64,000 nt of DNA from Dillenia suffruticosa. Lineage: Eukaryota > Streptophyta > Magnoliopsida > Dilleniales > Dilleniaceae. The stretch is from contig JAVTVX010000012.1 of NCBI GenBank assembly GCA_033439265.1, forward strand, positions 9,413,001 through 9,477,000. Reading direction: 5' to 3'. The notes under the pieces were generated by a model. It was not told the DNA's origin. It saw only the letters and a program-made list of their open reading frames with translations, and ran no database searches. Below are positions 12,901 to 22,104 of the stretch, in pieces. Position numbers and translations under genes: made by a program. How positions within the stretch are numbered: position 1 is the stretch's first letter; the number at the start of each line of letters is the position of its first letter.

Positions 12901-13280
12901 TTCTTTCACGGTTAAAAAATACGTTAGCAACGAAAAAATTCATCACTGAAAATCATAAGTCCGTCGTTGAAAAGTATCAGAGACGGATTTTTTTTATCAC
13001 CAAATCTGTCGAAAAAAGACACCCCGCTAAATATTACGGAAAAAAACCAGCCGCCAGCTGGCCCTTTAATTTGTGAAGTTCGCATCCAGGCATATTCGAA
13101 CTCGGGCATATTTAAAATCAAATAAGTAACACCACCACCAGACCAAGTTACTTGTTTAATCATTTTTTTTCTTTTTACTTATTATATTTATCCCATATTT
13201 TTTAATAAAAATAAAATAATAAAAAATTAAAAAAAAAAAGAAAATAATATTATTCTTCTACAAAAATAAAATAAAAATAA
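9964..13280 (+). repeat. Direct segmental duplication, copy 2
   Basis: Nearly identical partner of 5346-8657; the offset grows from 4618 to 4623 through small indels. Its first base lies immediately after the right terminus and TTT flank of the element at 8284-9961. Its last 375 bp are the left part of a second CACTA-like element. The short open frames inside (for example at 11762-11998) are as conserved as the surrounding sequence, so conservation says nothing about coding. Confidence 0.95.
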
Positions 13281-13659
13281 TTATTAAATAAAATTATTAA
13301 AAAATTATAAAAAATCCGTCGTTAATTTTTCCATTGGAAATCCGTCAATAATCCATTGGTAATCCACTATACGTATATATATTTTATTTTTCTTCACCAA
13401 CATACCAACAGATTAGCGACGAAAATTTTTCTTCGCTAAAAATTTCGTTGTTAATCCGTCGCTAATAGGTATATAATTTTTTTTTTGGGTTGATCACTGT
13501 AGCGACGGAAATATTTCCGTCGCTAATTTTTATTGGTAATGTATAATAAATCGCTTGGTATTTTGTTCGTCGGTATTTTATCATAAATCCGTCGCTATTA
13601 ACAATAGAAAAATTTTTATTGATAATTTTTCATCGCTAAAAATCTATTTTCTTGTATTA
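12907..13659. mobile_element. Second small CACTA-like element, different interior
   Basis: The left 375 bp are the duplicated copy of 8284-8657. From 13281 the sequence differs but again carries alternating GCGACGAA / TCCGTCGC motifs (13400-13460, 13500-13530). It ends at 13659 in AAAATCTATTTTCTTGTATTA, a decayed form of the TTTTTTGTAGTG terminus. No convincing target-site duplication is seen. The full-length CACTA element starts only 5 bp further on. Confidence 0.6.
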
Positions 13660-13661
13660 CT

Positions 13662-13664
13662 TCC
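13662..13664 (+). repeat. Target-site duplication TCC, left
   Basis: TCC directly precedes CACTACAAAAAAAGC. The same TCC follows the other terminus at 24679-24681. A 3-bp duplication is characteristic of CACTA elements. Confidence 0.9.
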
Positions 13665-13684
13665 CACTACAAAAAAAGCGGATT

Positions 13685-14175
13685 TTAGCGACGAAACAAA
13701 TTCGTCGCAAATCTGCAACAAATTTAGCAATAAAAAATGTTATCGTCGCAAATTAGCCATAATTTTAGCAACAAAAATATTTTCGTCGCAAATTTAGCAT
13801 CTAAAAACTTTTTCGTTACAAAATTCATCGCAACTTTGTGACGAAAATTATTTGAAGGAAAATTCGTTGCAAATTTGGGACGAAAATATATTTCGTTGCT
13901 AACTTTGCGACGAATCTCAAAATTCGTCGCAAATTTTGCGACGAATTTCAAAAATCGTCTCTAAATTTGCGACGAAAAAGAAATTCATCCCAAAATTAGG
14001 GACGAAAACGGAATTCGTCCCTAAATTAGGGACGAAAACGAAATTCGTCCCTAAATTCGGGACGAATTTAAAATTTGTCCAAAATAATTGGGACGAACTT
14101 CTGAATTTGTCGCTAAATTGGGGACGAAAATGAATTTGTCCCTAAATTTGTGACGAATTTCAAAATTCGTTGCAA
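13685..14175. repeat. Left subterminal motif array (GCGACGAA to GGGACGAA)
   Basis: About twenty inverted and direct copies of an 8-bp core. Near the terminus the core is GCGACGAA/TTCGTCGC. From about 13985 it becomes GGGACGAA/TTCGTCCC. In En/Spm, TnpA binds short subterminal repeats in both orientations to bring the ends together; by analogy these are candidate binding sites. Confidence 0.85.
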
Positions 14176-14855
14176 AAATAACGACGAATATTTATATGTG
14201 TCGCAACAAATTTGATTATTTGTTGCTAATTTTATTGCAAATGAGTGGGAAAAATAACATTTATGACAAAATTCGTCGTTAAAATTTATTTTTCAGTAAT
14301 TAGATACATTTTCTAGTATGATAAACATTTTGTAATATAAAAAATGATTTGAAAACGGTGTTATACACTTAGAGCGTATTACAATCTTAAAATGTTCAAA
14401 AAATATTAAATAAAATCTTTCATTCATTGTCTATTTATATAAAAGAGTCATAATATAGTTTCTTTTAATTTGTTACAAAAAATTATTATTAGTATATTCA
14501 TTTTTTATTCATTATCTGTAAAATTTTCCATTTATAACACTGATAACTTTATTTTATATATTTGTTTAAATATTCGATTAAGTAAATGAAGAGTTAACGT
14601 AGAAATACTTGTTAAATAATAATCAATACATTGAATAATTTTTTATAATTATATCATAATACGTCAATATTATTAATAATTTATCGATTTAGTTTCTATT
14701 TTAGTGTATTCAAAGAGTTTAATTATCAGAAACCATAAGTATGGTTGTTAAAATCGTAAAGAAAAAAATTATTTTTCGTTAAATTTACTACAAATTGCTA
14801 CGAAAACATATATTTATCGAAAATTTAACGATGAAATCATTCTTTCGTCGTAAAT
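14176..14855. other. AT-rich spacer inside the CACTA element
   Basis: AT-rich, with only scattered weak motif copies at 14180-14290 and 14800-14850. No gene is seen. Confidence 0.5.
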
Positions 14856-14875
14856 TGTAGCGAAAAAAAAAATAT

Positions 14876-15120
14876 TTCGTCTCAGATTCAGGGATGAAAA
14901 AAAATTTCGTCCCTGATTCAGGGACGAAAAAAAAATTTCGTCCCTGTTTCTGGGACGAAAAACTATTTCGTCCCTGAATCAGGGACGAAATATTTTGTCC
15001 CTGATTCTGGGACGAAAAATAAATTTCGTCCCCGATTCAGGGACGAAAAGGTTTTTCGTCCCAGAATTCGGGACGAATTTTGGGACAAAAGAGTGTTTGA
15101 AGCAAAATTCAAAATATAAG
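14876..15120 (+). repeat. Palindromic 30-bp repeat, block 1 plus tail
   Basis: About seven half-units alternating GGGACGAA and TTCGTCCC, with palindromes such as TCCCTGAATCAGGGA. It ends in a non-repeat tail (GAATTTTGGGACAAA then TTTGAAGCAAAATTCAAAAT) that is also found after blocks 2 and 3. Confidence 0.85.
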
Positions 15121-15584
15121 GGAATGGTTTCCAGGAAAATTAGTGGACTACTAAAGTCTATCTTCGGGAGGAACATTATAGTGTATCATTAATTTCTTCT
15201 ACTAAACATAAATTCAATTTTGAATTTGTTTATTTAGTATAATTTTTAAAAATACTATTACAATTTGAAATTTATATTTTCGTAACATAATTGAAGGGTT
15301 AGTGAGTAAGAAAATAACTTGTCGAAAAAATTAAAAATTTATAAGCAAGTTCGATATTTTCGTTCCGTTTTGCAATTATTATTCGTATAATTTTGCTTTA
15401 AACTAAATTAAACAAATAAAAGATATTTAATATGATTCCGTCGATAAATGATCGTTGATAAAATAAAACATAAAATTGAGTTGTGATATCAAGCGAGATA
15501 ATTTTTGTTGTACCTTGTTCCATCATCCTCAAAAAATAATTTTGTCGCTGAATTACGGTCGAAAAAAAATTTTCAGAAGAAAAA

Positions 15585-16015
15585 ATTTGGTCCCTGAATC
15601 AGGGACGAAAAAGAAATTCATCCCTGAATCAGGGACGAAAAAGATATTCGTCCCTGAATCAGGGACGAAAAAAAAATTCCTCCCTGAATCAGGGACGAAA
15701 AAACATTTCGTCCCTGAATCAGGGACGAAAAAGATATTCGTCCCTGAATCGGGGACGAAAAAGATATTCGTCCCTGAATCGGGGACGAAAAAAAAATTCG
15801 TCCCTGAATCGGGGACGAAAAAAAAATTCGTCCCTGCATCGGGGACGAAAAAAAAATTCGTCCCTGCATCGGGGACGAAAAAAAAATTCGTCCCTGCATC
15901 GGGGACGAAAAAAAAATTCGTCCCTGAACCAGGGACGAAAAAAAAATTCGTCCCTGAATCACGGACGAATTTTGGGACCAATTTGTTTTTGAAGCAAAAG
16001 TGAAGATATTTCATA
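15585..16015 (+). repeat. Palindromic 30-bp repeat, block 2 (main array) plus tail
   Basis: About 13 tandem units of 30 bp, each built from the palindrome TCCCTGAATCAGGGA and an A-rich linker flanked by CGAA and TTCG. Variant units (CTGCATCGGGG) cluster at 15835-15905, suggesting recent local amplification. Because 30 is a multiple of 3 and the unit is nearly its own reverse complement, long open frames occur on both strands (15476-16003 on +, 15553-16068 on -), with a repeating VPESGTKK-like or VPDSGTNF-like decapeptide. I read these as by-products of the repeat. The tail at 15960-16015 matches the tails of blocks 1 and 3. Confidence 0.9.
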
Positions 16016-16437
16016 TGAAAAAAAATAAAAAATAAAAACCATCTCTCCCATGACAAATTCTTGGCCATGTTGAAAAACAGAATATGCGTAGGAATCTATT
16101 AGAATAAAGATCTATTTTTCATTTATCGGGTCTTTTTCAAGCCCCTTTGCGATCTGAATTTATTCCAATCTACACTCTATAAACTCTCTAATCTTCCCAC
16201 TGCAAAAGGCATGTAATTCACTCTCATTCCCTTCTTTACAATGTACATTTTGTGATATGTTATCAGATTAGCTCTACTAGAACTGGTAGTTAAGGTCTTA
16301 TGCTTTTGAACAAGAAAGCATAAGCATAAATCATATCTTTCAGTTAATCAAAAATAGTAGACTCGATATTGTTTGATTGCTTTCAATATTTTTCCTTCAA
16401 CTTTGGCTTGAAAAACCATGTTAATATAGTTGAGATG

Positions 16438-16680
16438 GGACGAAAAAGATATTCGTTCCGGCTTCAGGGAGGGAAAAAAATTTCATCCCTTAGTCAGGGA
16501 CGAAAAAAAATTTCATCCCTGAATCAGGGATGAAAAAAAATTTCGTCCCTGAATCAGGGACGAAAAATAAATTCGTCCCTGAATCAGGGACGAATAATTT
16601 TTTCGTCCCTGATTCAGGGACGAATTTTTGGACAAATTGGATTTTGAAGCAAAATCCAAGATATTTCATATCTTTGATGC
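16438..16680 (+). repeat. Palindromic 30-bp repeat, block 3 plus tail
   Basis: Six to seven units of the same 30-bp repeat, followed by the shared tail (TTTTTGGACAAATTGG, then TTTTGAAGCAAAATCCAAGA). This is the third occurrence of array plus tail. It is followed by a CT-rich tract and the GC-rich island. Confidence 0.88.
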
Positions 16681-16722
16681 TCTCTCTGTGTCTCTCTCTG
16701 TGTCTCTCTCTCTCTCTCTCGG
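16676..16722. repeat. CT-rich microsatellite
   Basis: (CT)n interrupted by GTGT, immediately upstream of the GC-rich island. A second CTCTCT run lies at 16810-16832. CT tracts near transcription starts are common in plants, so this may be part of the promoter region. Confidence 0.7.
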
Positions 16723-16739
16723 GTTCATCTCGTTTGTAA

Positions 16740-17435
16740 AGAGCAGCCGCGAAGGGGTACTGCGAAGGGATGGCGGAAGGGATGCCGGATCTACGATAGT
16801 GTTAGGTAATCTCTCTCTCTCATTCTCTCTCTTGGCCGCAGACGGCAGATCCGGCGGCCAGCAGTCGGATCTGAGTTTTTTATGGCAGATCCATGAAGGG
16901 CGAGGTGCGCAAAGGCGCTGCCTCCCCTGCGCTGCCCAAGTGCGCGAAGGGGTCGTCGCCCCTTCGCTGCCCAGACGGCGAATGGGGCCGTCGCCCCTTC
17001 GCTGCCCAGAGGCGCAAAGGGGCCGCTGTCCCCTTTGCGCCTCCGCCGCGAGAATGGGCAGCAGGGGCTGCGCGGCCCTGCTGCGCTGCGGGGCTGTGCG
17101 GCCGTGCTGCGCTGCGGGGCTGCACGGCCGTGCTGCGCTGCGGGGCTGCACGGCCGTGCTGTGCGGCCGGGCTGCGCGAAGGGCCTGCAGCCCCTTTGAG
17201 GCCCAGACGCGCGAAGGGGCCGCTGGGCCCTTTGCGCGTCCTCCGCGGGAAGGGGCCGCAGTGGCTGCGCGGCCCCGACGCGGGAAGGTGCCGCGCAGCC
17301 CTTGTTGCGTCCCTGCTGCGCGATGGGCCACGATGGCCCCTGGCTTCCCATCGTGGCCCATTGGACTGGGCCAAGCCCAATGGGCCCGGCGAGGCCCATT
17401 GGTTCCGGCCCGGCCCATTGGGAGAGGTCCAGTAC
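16740..17435 (+). promoter_or_regulatory. GC-rich island, candidate CACTA control region
   Basis: About 700 bp of strongly GC- and CpG-rich DNA in an AT-rich element. It contains a 26-bp tandem repeat (about three copies at 17080-17160, GCTGCGCTGCGGGGCTGCAC) and an imperfect repeat of about 43 bp at 16948-17050 (CGCCCCTTCGCTGCCCAGA). It lies upstream of the transposase gene. Maize En/Spm has a GC-rich downstream control region near its first exon whose methylation controls activity. Position and composition here are analogous, but the function is inferred. All six frames are largely open, as expected from composition, so I do not call a protein. Confidence 0.65.
17325..17425 (+). promoter_or_regulatory. 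Cluster of GGCCCA/TGGGCC (site II-like) motifs
   Basis: Within 100 bp there are at least six GGCCCA or TGGGCC motifs, several as GGCCCATTGG. In plant promoters TGGGCC/T motifs (site II elements) are bound by TCP factors. Their clustering at the downstream edge of the island suggests a proximal promoter for the CACTA genes. Confidence 0.5.
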
Positions 17436-17555
17436 AAACTTTAATGTTGTTGAATTGTATTTTTTAAATTTGTGCGAAATGTTATTTAAAAGATTTTTTT
17501 ATAATATTGTTTTAACTACCTTATTAGTTATTTATAAATCTTTTTTTATGTGTTA

Positions 17556-17620
17556 GGTTTTGCGGTTCTCGACTATTTGGATTGGAAGCTGTTACTGGTG
17601 TTGATATCAGACTCTATCGG
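17556..17620 (+). other. Candidate 5' UTR exon of the CACTA transcript
   Basis: A short segment preceded by TTTTTTTATGTGTTAG and followed by GGTGAGTT has good plant splice acceptor and donor signals on both sides and AT-rich, intron-like DNA around it. It has no start codon. It may be a leader exon joined to the transposase exon that begins near 18090. Confidence 0.4.
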
Positions 17621-18234
17621 TGAGTTATTAATTGGTGGTGATAATTGTTTTATTATGTACTCTAATGATGTTAAAATGTAATTAATAGTAAATTTTATGT
17701 GATAAATGATTATGAGATGTTTGTGATTAACAATACTCTGTAGTTTATATTAAATTTTATATCGATTTGTTAAATAATCAATGTTGTTAAATGTTTAATA
17801 TATGATAATTTATTTTATTTTATTATAATATTTAATGTTATTGTAATAATTTAGTTAATTTATTTTATATTAATTAAGTTTATAATATTATTTATTATTA
17901 TATTTAATTTTTGTGAAATTAATCTATGTATTTATGATGATTTCATTTTTGTACAATAAACGTTATTGTTTAGTGTTATATGATTTTAGTTTGAAATATT
18001 GATGATATTACTTATGATGATTTTATAGTTTTGTTTGTAGATCTTATTTGAATTCTTATTAATATTTCAAAAAGTTTAAATTTGGAGACAGGGAAAATGC
18101 ATAACGAAAGAAGTTGGATGTATAAGAAGAACTTATCTGATCGTCGGGGTTTAACTGATGAATTTATATTTGGGTTGGAGCAATTTTTACATTTTGCTTG
18201 TACTTAAGTTGATTTTCTGGATGGGAATAAGCTG

Positions 18235-18450
18235 ATGTGTCCGTGTAGAAGGTGTCGGAATGGTAAATTTTTGGAGTGTGATAAAATTAGGGAACATCTT
18301 TGTAGAGTTGGTTTTACCCCGAATTACTATAATTGGACATGCCATGGTGAACCATTCATTTCTGATGAAGAGTTTGGACGAAATAGACAATTCTCAGTTA
18401 GTGAGGATCGGAGTTATTATGAACAATTGAATCCGTATCAGAGATGGTAA
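18235..18450 (+). pseudogene. Transposase-associated domain segment
   Basis: Open segment of exon 1 with the cysteine pair CPCRRC, then HLCRVGF and WTCHGE, which define the Transpos_assoc domain at the N-terminus of CACTA TNP2-type proteins. It is separated from the upstream start by an in-frame TAA at 18205 and from the Tnp2 domain by a frame change. Confidence 0.85.
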
Positions 18451-18869
18451 TTGATGCAGTGGGTCCGAATTTTGTTCCTGATCCAAGCGCTGGAAGTTCT
18501 AGTTTTGCTCCAACATTTGAACATGAGTATACTAGTTATGCATCACCATTGGAGGAGGTAGAAGTAGTAGGTGTTGATCAAAATCTGTCAAATGAATCAT
18601 CTCTCCAATTTCAGGAAGTCTTAAGAGCTGCAGATGAACCTTTGTGAGCTGGTTGTGATAGCCATACGAAACTATCTCTAACCGCAAGATTGTTGAATGT
18701 CAAGGCAGAGCATAATGTGTCTGAGAATTGTTTTAATGATTTTGTTCAAGTTATTGGAGAAGTATTGCCGCGTGATCATATTATGCCCAATGACTTCTAT
18801 AGTATGAAAAAGCTTGTGAAAGAATTAGCTCTTCCAGTGTAGAGAATAGATGTTTGCAGAGATGCTTGT

Positions 18870-20033
18870 ATGCTATTTTGGGAAGATGACAAAGAAGCAG
18901 AATTTTGTAAATTCTGTAATCAAAGTAGATACAAGAATTATCGGAGGTCGGGTCGTAATCAGCAGCGTAAATCATACAGACAAATGTTTTATTTGCCTTT
19001 AACTCCTAGGTTACAAAGACTTTATGCATCTGAGACCACAGCTAAACACATGACGTGGCATGCAAATCATGAAACAGAAGAGGGGTTAATGTGTCATCCT
19101 TCAGATGCAGAAGCGTGGAAATATTTTGATAGAACATATCCTGAGTTCGCGAGTGAGACTCGAAATATTAGATTAGGTCTTTGTGCTGATGGATTTGCAC
19201 CATTTGGCAAATCAGGAAGAAATTATTCATGTTGGCCAGTTATCTTAACTCCGTATAATTTTCCACCCGGTATGTGTATGAAGACACCGTATATGTTTTT
19301 AACATTGGTTGTGCCTGGCCGGCAAAATCCAAAGAAATTAATAGATGTTTACATGCAACCATTGATTGCGGAGTTGAAACAACTATGGGATGAAGGTGTT
19401 CCTACATATGATGTTCATACTAATCAGATGTTTGTAATGAAGGCTGCTCTTCTTTGGACCATTAATGATTTTCCTGCGTATGGTATGTTATCAGGATGGA
19501 GTACCGCAGGAATTTTAGGATGTCCAATTTGTTTGGAGAGATCAAAATCATTCAGATTGAAATATGGGAAGAAAGCGAGTTATTTTGATTGCCATAGACA
19601 ATTTTTACCGTTAAATCATAAATTCAGAAGAAATAAAGAAGAATTCACTAAGAATAGAAATGAAAGAACACCTCCTCCACTGAGATTAACCGGTGAACAA
19701 ATTTGGCATAGAGTCATTAACTTTCCATCTGTTATTGAAGAGCCACATGGTACAACATATGGCTATGGACATTCGCATAAATGGACTAAACGAAGTTTAT
19801 TTTGGGATTTACCGTATTGGAAGACACTGTTGGTTCATCATAATCTCGATGTAATGCATATCGAGAAGAATGTCTTTGATAATCTGATAAATACAGTGAT
19901 GGATATCACTGGGAAAACGAAAGACAACTTGAATGCAAGAAAAGATATGCGACTCATTTGTAAACGACCCACTCTTGATGTCGATGAAAGTAGTAGGGGA
20001 CCAAAAACCGAAGGCAGTTTATACATTGAATAA
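18870..20033 (+). pseudogene. Tnp2 catalytic-domain segment of the transposase
   Basis: This is the longest uninterrupted coding segment (387 codons). It includes LFWEDDKEAEFCKFC (a zinc-binding-like CxxC), TWHANHETEEGLMCHPSDAEAWK, LGLCADGFAPFGKSGRNYSCWPV, GRQNPKKLIDVYMQPLIAEL, a CPIC...H-type motif (GCPICLERSKSF) and LDVMHIEKNVFDNLINTVMD. All are landmarks of family tnp2. The frame shifts by one base near 20000, after which the protein continues in the frame of 19933-20454. The acidic residues in DGFAPFG and IDVY are candidate catalytic positions, an inference from conservation. Confidence 0.9.
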
Positions 20034-20860
20034 GGATCAGAGACGGCTTGTTTGTGAATGGTTGAAATCATTGAGATTTCTTGATGGTTATGTTTCAAAT
20101 CTTGGAAGATGTGTCGATTTAAAGGAATGCAAGTTAATTGGTTTGAAAAGTCATGATTGTCATATATTTATGGAAAGATTAATTCCTATTGCTTTTAAGG
20201 AACTCTTACCGAATTTTGTTTGGGGTACCATTACGGAGCTAAGTATTTTTCTTCATGATATTTGCTCGACAGTGTTGAAACATTCACACATGGAGATGTT
20301 AGAGAGAGATATTCCAATAATTTTGTGTAATTTAGAAAGGATTTTTCCCTCGTCATTTTTTGATTCCATGGAACATCTTTTGGTTCACTTGCCATATGAG
20401 GCGAAAGTTGGAGGTTCTGTCCAATTTAGATGGATGTATCCATTTGAAAGGTGAGTTTTTCATCTTTTTTTCTTCGTTATGAAGGCATATAAATTTTATA
20501 ATTTCATTACATATAAATTTCTAAAACATTTTGTTTTATTACAATTAGATTCCTATATCATTTGAAGAAGAAAGTTAAAAATAAGGCACGTGTTGAAGCC
20601 TCTATTGTCAATGCATATATTGTGGAGGAAGTAACAACATTTGCATCATATTATTTTGAGCCTCACGTTCAGTGCAAGAGGCGGAGACCGGGAAGAAATG
20701 ATGAGGGTTCTATTGATCCAAATGAGAATTCATTCTCAATTTTTAACTACCTTGGTCGACCAAGTGGATCATGTAAGCGTAGATATTTAACTGATCAAGA
20801 ATGGAGGGCAGCCCACACATATATTTTACTGAACTGTCCAGAAGTGACACCATTTTTCGA
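20034..20860 (+). pseudogene. DUF4218 region of the transposase (two exons)
   Basis: The first part (to 20450) contains GLKSHDCHIFMERLIPIAF and ends at an AAAG/GTGAGT donor. The next exon starts at 20549 after ACAATTAG and restores PFERFLYHLKKKVKNKA, then runs to 20860 (donor GTGAGT). Both splice sites keep the frame. This domain follows Tnp2 in plant CACTA transposases. Confidence 0.85.
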
Positions 20861-21092
20861 GTGAGTGTATATTTTTTATTTTATATATTTCTTATGTCGT
20901 ACATTATGTGTGATAAATATTATTTCCTTTGATGGTAGAATTTTCCAAAACGTATATTCTCAACTTTCGAGACATGAGTTTGATCGTTACTGCGATGAAG
21001 AATTTGCACCATGGTTCAAAAAATATGTAAGTTGACTATCAATTATTTAAATATTTATGTTAAAATATTTTAACATATTTACTTAACTTTAG

Positions 21093-21839
21093 GTTCATGA
21101 TAATCAAGCTCAACTTCAGCAAGAATTGTTAATCCATCTGTCATGGGGTCCAAAAGCAATGGTACGAACTTGGCCATCCTATTTTATAAACGGGTATAAA
21201 TTTCATACCGAAGAATATGGAGTGGGCAAAACGACAATGAATAGTGGAGTTTGCGTTCAGTCATCCAATGATGGTGGAGGTCAAAATGATGAAATCGTTG
21301 AGGTAGAGTACCCTGGTCCAGCATTACGGGTTGTTTTATTTATGTGTCGCTGGTTTGACCCTGTGAAAGGGATGAAAGTGCATCCACAGTTTAATTTGGT
21401 TGAAATAAATCATAAAAAATTGTATAAAAGATATGAACCATTTGTGTTGGCACAACAAGCGATTCAAGTATTTTATGCTTCATATCCTAGTTTGAAACGT
21501 GACAAAATTGATTGGTGGGCTGTTTTTAAAACGAAAGCACGGAAAAAAATTGAAGAACATTGGGAAGAAACAGCATATCAACAAGAGCAAGTTGTCAATA
21601 CAGTTCAAACCGAGGAATATAATATTCCAACATTACGAGATCCTAGCGGAGTAGTGATAGATGTGGATGCAAGTGAAATTCATGAAGAAGATGATGAAGA
21701 ATCTAATTTTGAGACAAATGATGAGGATGAGGATTCTGATGAAGATGATGAAGAGGATGATGAAAATGATGTTGAAGAGTCAAATTTTGAGACGCATGAT
21801 GACGATGAGGATGACAATGACGATTATGATTTTTGTTGA
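21093..21839 (+). pseudogene. DUF4216 and acidic C-terminal exon of the transposase
   Basis: Last exon, joined through 20939-21026. It has the DUF4216 landmarks GVCVQSSND, VEYPGPALRVVLFMCRWFDP and HPQFNLVEINHK. It ends with about 70 residues dominated by D and E and stops at TGA 21837-21839. The exon itself is fully open. Confidence 0.88.
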
Positions 21840-22104
21840 CGGGTAAATCTTGTTCTCTTCATCTAATAAAAATCATATATTTATCTTGATATATGATAAT
21901 ATATTTCTTTTAAGTGGGTAAGTTAGTCGACACGTATTTTTTGCAAATTTCTAAAAAAAAATTCTTCTTTATTTACATTCTTATTCTTAAATTTATATAT
22001 TGAATTTGTTAATATACTATCTTGTTTTTTTGTATAGGTCATTCAAGAAAATTTCTTTACATATTGGTATCTTGTTTCGTCGAAAATAATTTATCAAATT
22101 AAAT
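21840..22104 (+). other. Spacer between the two CACTA genes
   Basis: 265 bp of AT-rich DNA between the stop of the TnpD-like gene and the start codon of the TnpA-like gene. In En/Spm both proteins come from alternative splicing of one transcript. No separate promoter is obvious here, so the same arrangement is possible. Confidence 0.4.

Larger units (their letters stand above)
18097..21839 (+). pseudogene. TnpD/TNP2-like CACTA transposase (multi-exon, disabled)
   Basis: This is the transposase that in CACTA elements cleaves the termini. Likely exons are 18097-20450, 20549-20860, 20939-21026 and 21093-21839, each intron with GT...AG ends that keep the frame. Domains in order: Transposase-associated domain (CPCRRC, HL..GF, W..HGE at 18235-18360), Tnp2 (18870 to about 20000, with LGLCADGFAPFG and IDVYMQPLIAELKQLW), DUF4218 (KSHDCHIFMERLIP, LLVHLPYEAKVGG; about 20130-20700) and DUF4216 (about 21140-21350), then a very acidic C-terminus. 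The start ATG at 18097 follows a splice-acceptor-like ACAG and gives the expected SWMY N-terminus. Disabling changes: in-frame stops at 18205, 18645 and near 18840, a frame change between about 18380 and 18450, and another near 20000. These make it a recently inactivated gene. Confidence 0.9.

Noticed and set aside
5346-13280. The 3.3-kb direct repeats as LTRs of one retrotransposon
   Set aside because: Although copy 1 starts with TG, there is no primer-binding site, polypurine tract or pol between them. The spacer is a CACTA-like element, and the repeats contain part of that element.
13281-13659. A separate complete CACTA-like element starting at the divergence point
   Set aside because: No left terminus is visible at 13281. 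The sequence reads as the right part of an element whose left part is the duplicated segment.
15585-15965. CRISPR-like regular array of about 30-bp repeats
   Set aside because: There are no unique spacers between repeats, the units are contiguous and palindromic, and the context is a plant transposon.
16628-17467. Long overlapping open frames (183-279 codons) on both strands of the GC-rich island
   Set aside because: All frames are open at once because stop codons are rare in GC-rich DNA. The products are Ala/Arg/Pro-rich without any domain, and the tandem repeats explain the rest.
21661-21846. Met/Lys-rich 61-codon frame
   Set aside because: A shadow in another frame of the acidic C-terminal exon of the transposase.
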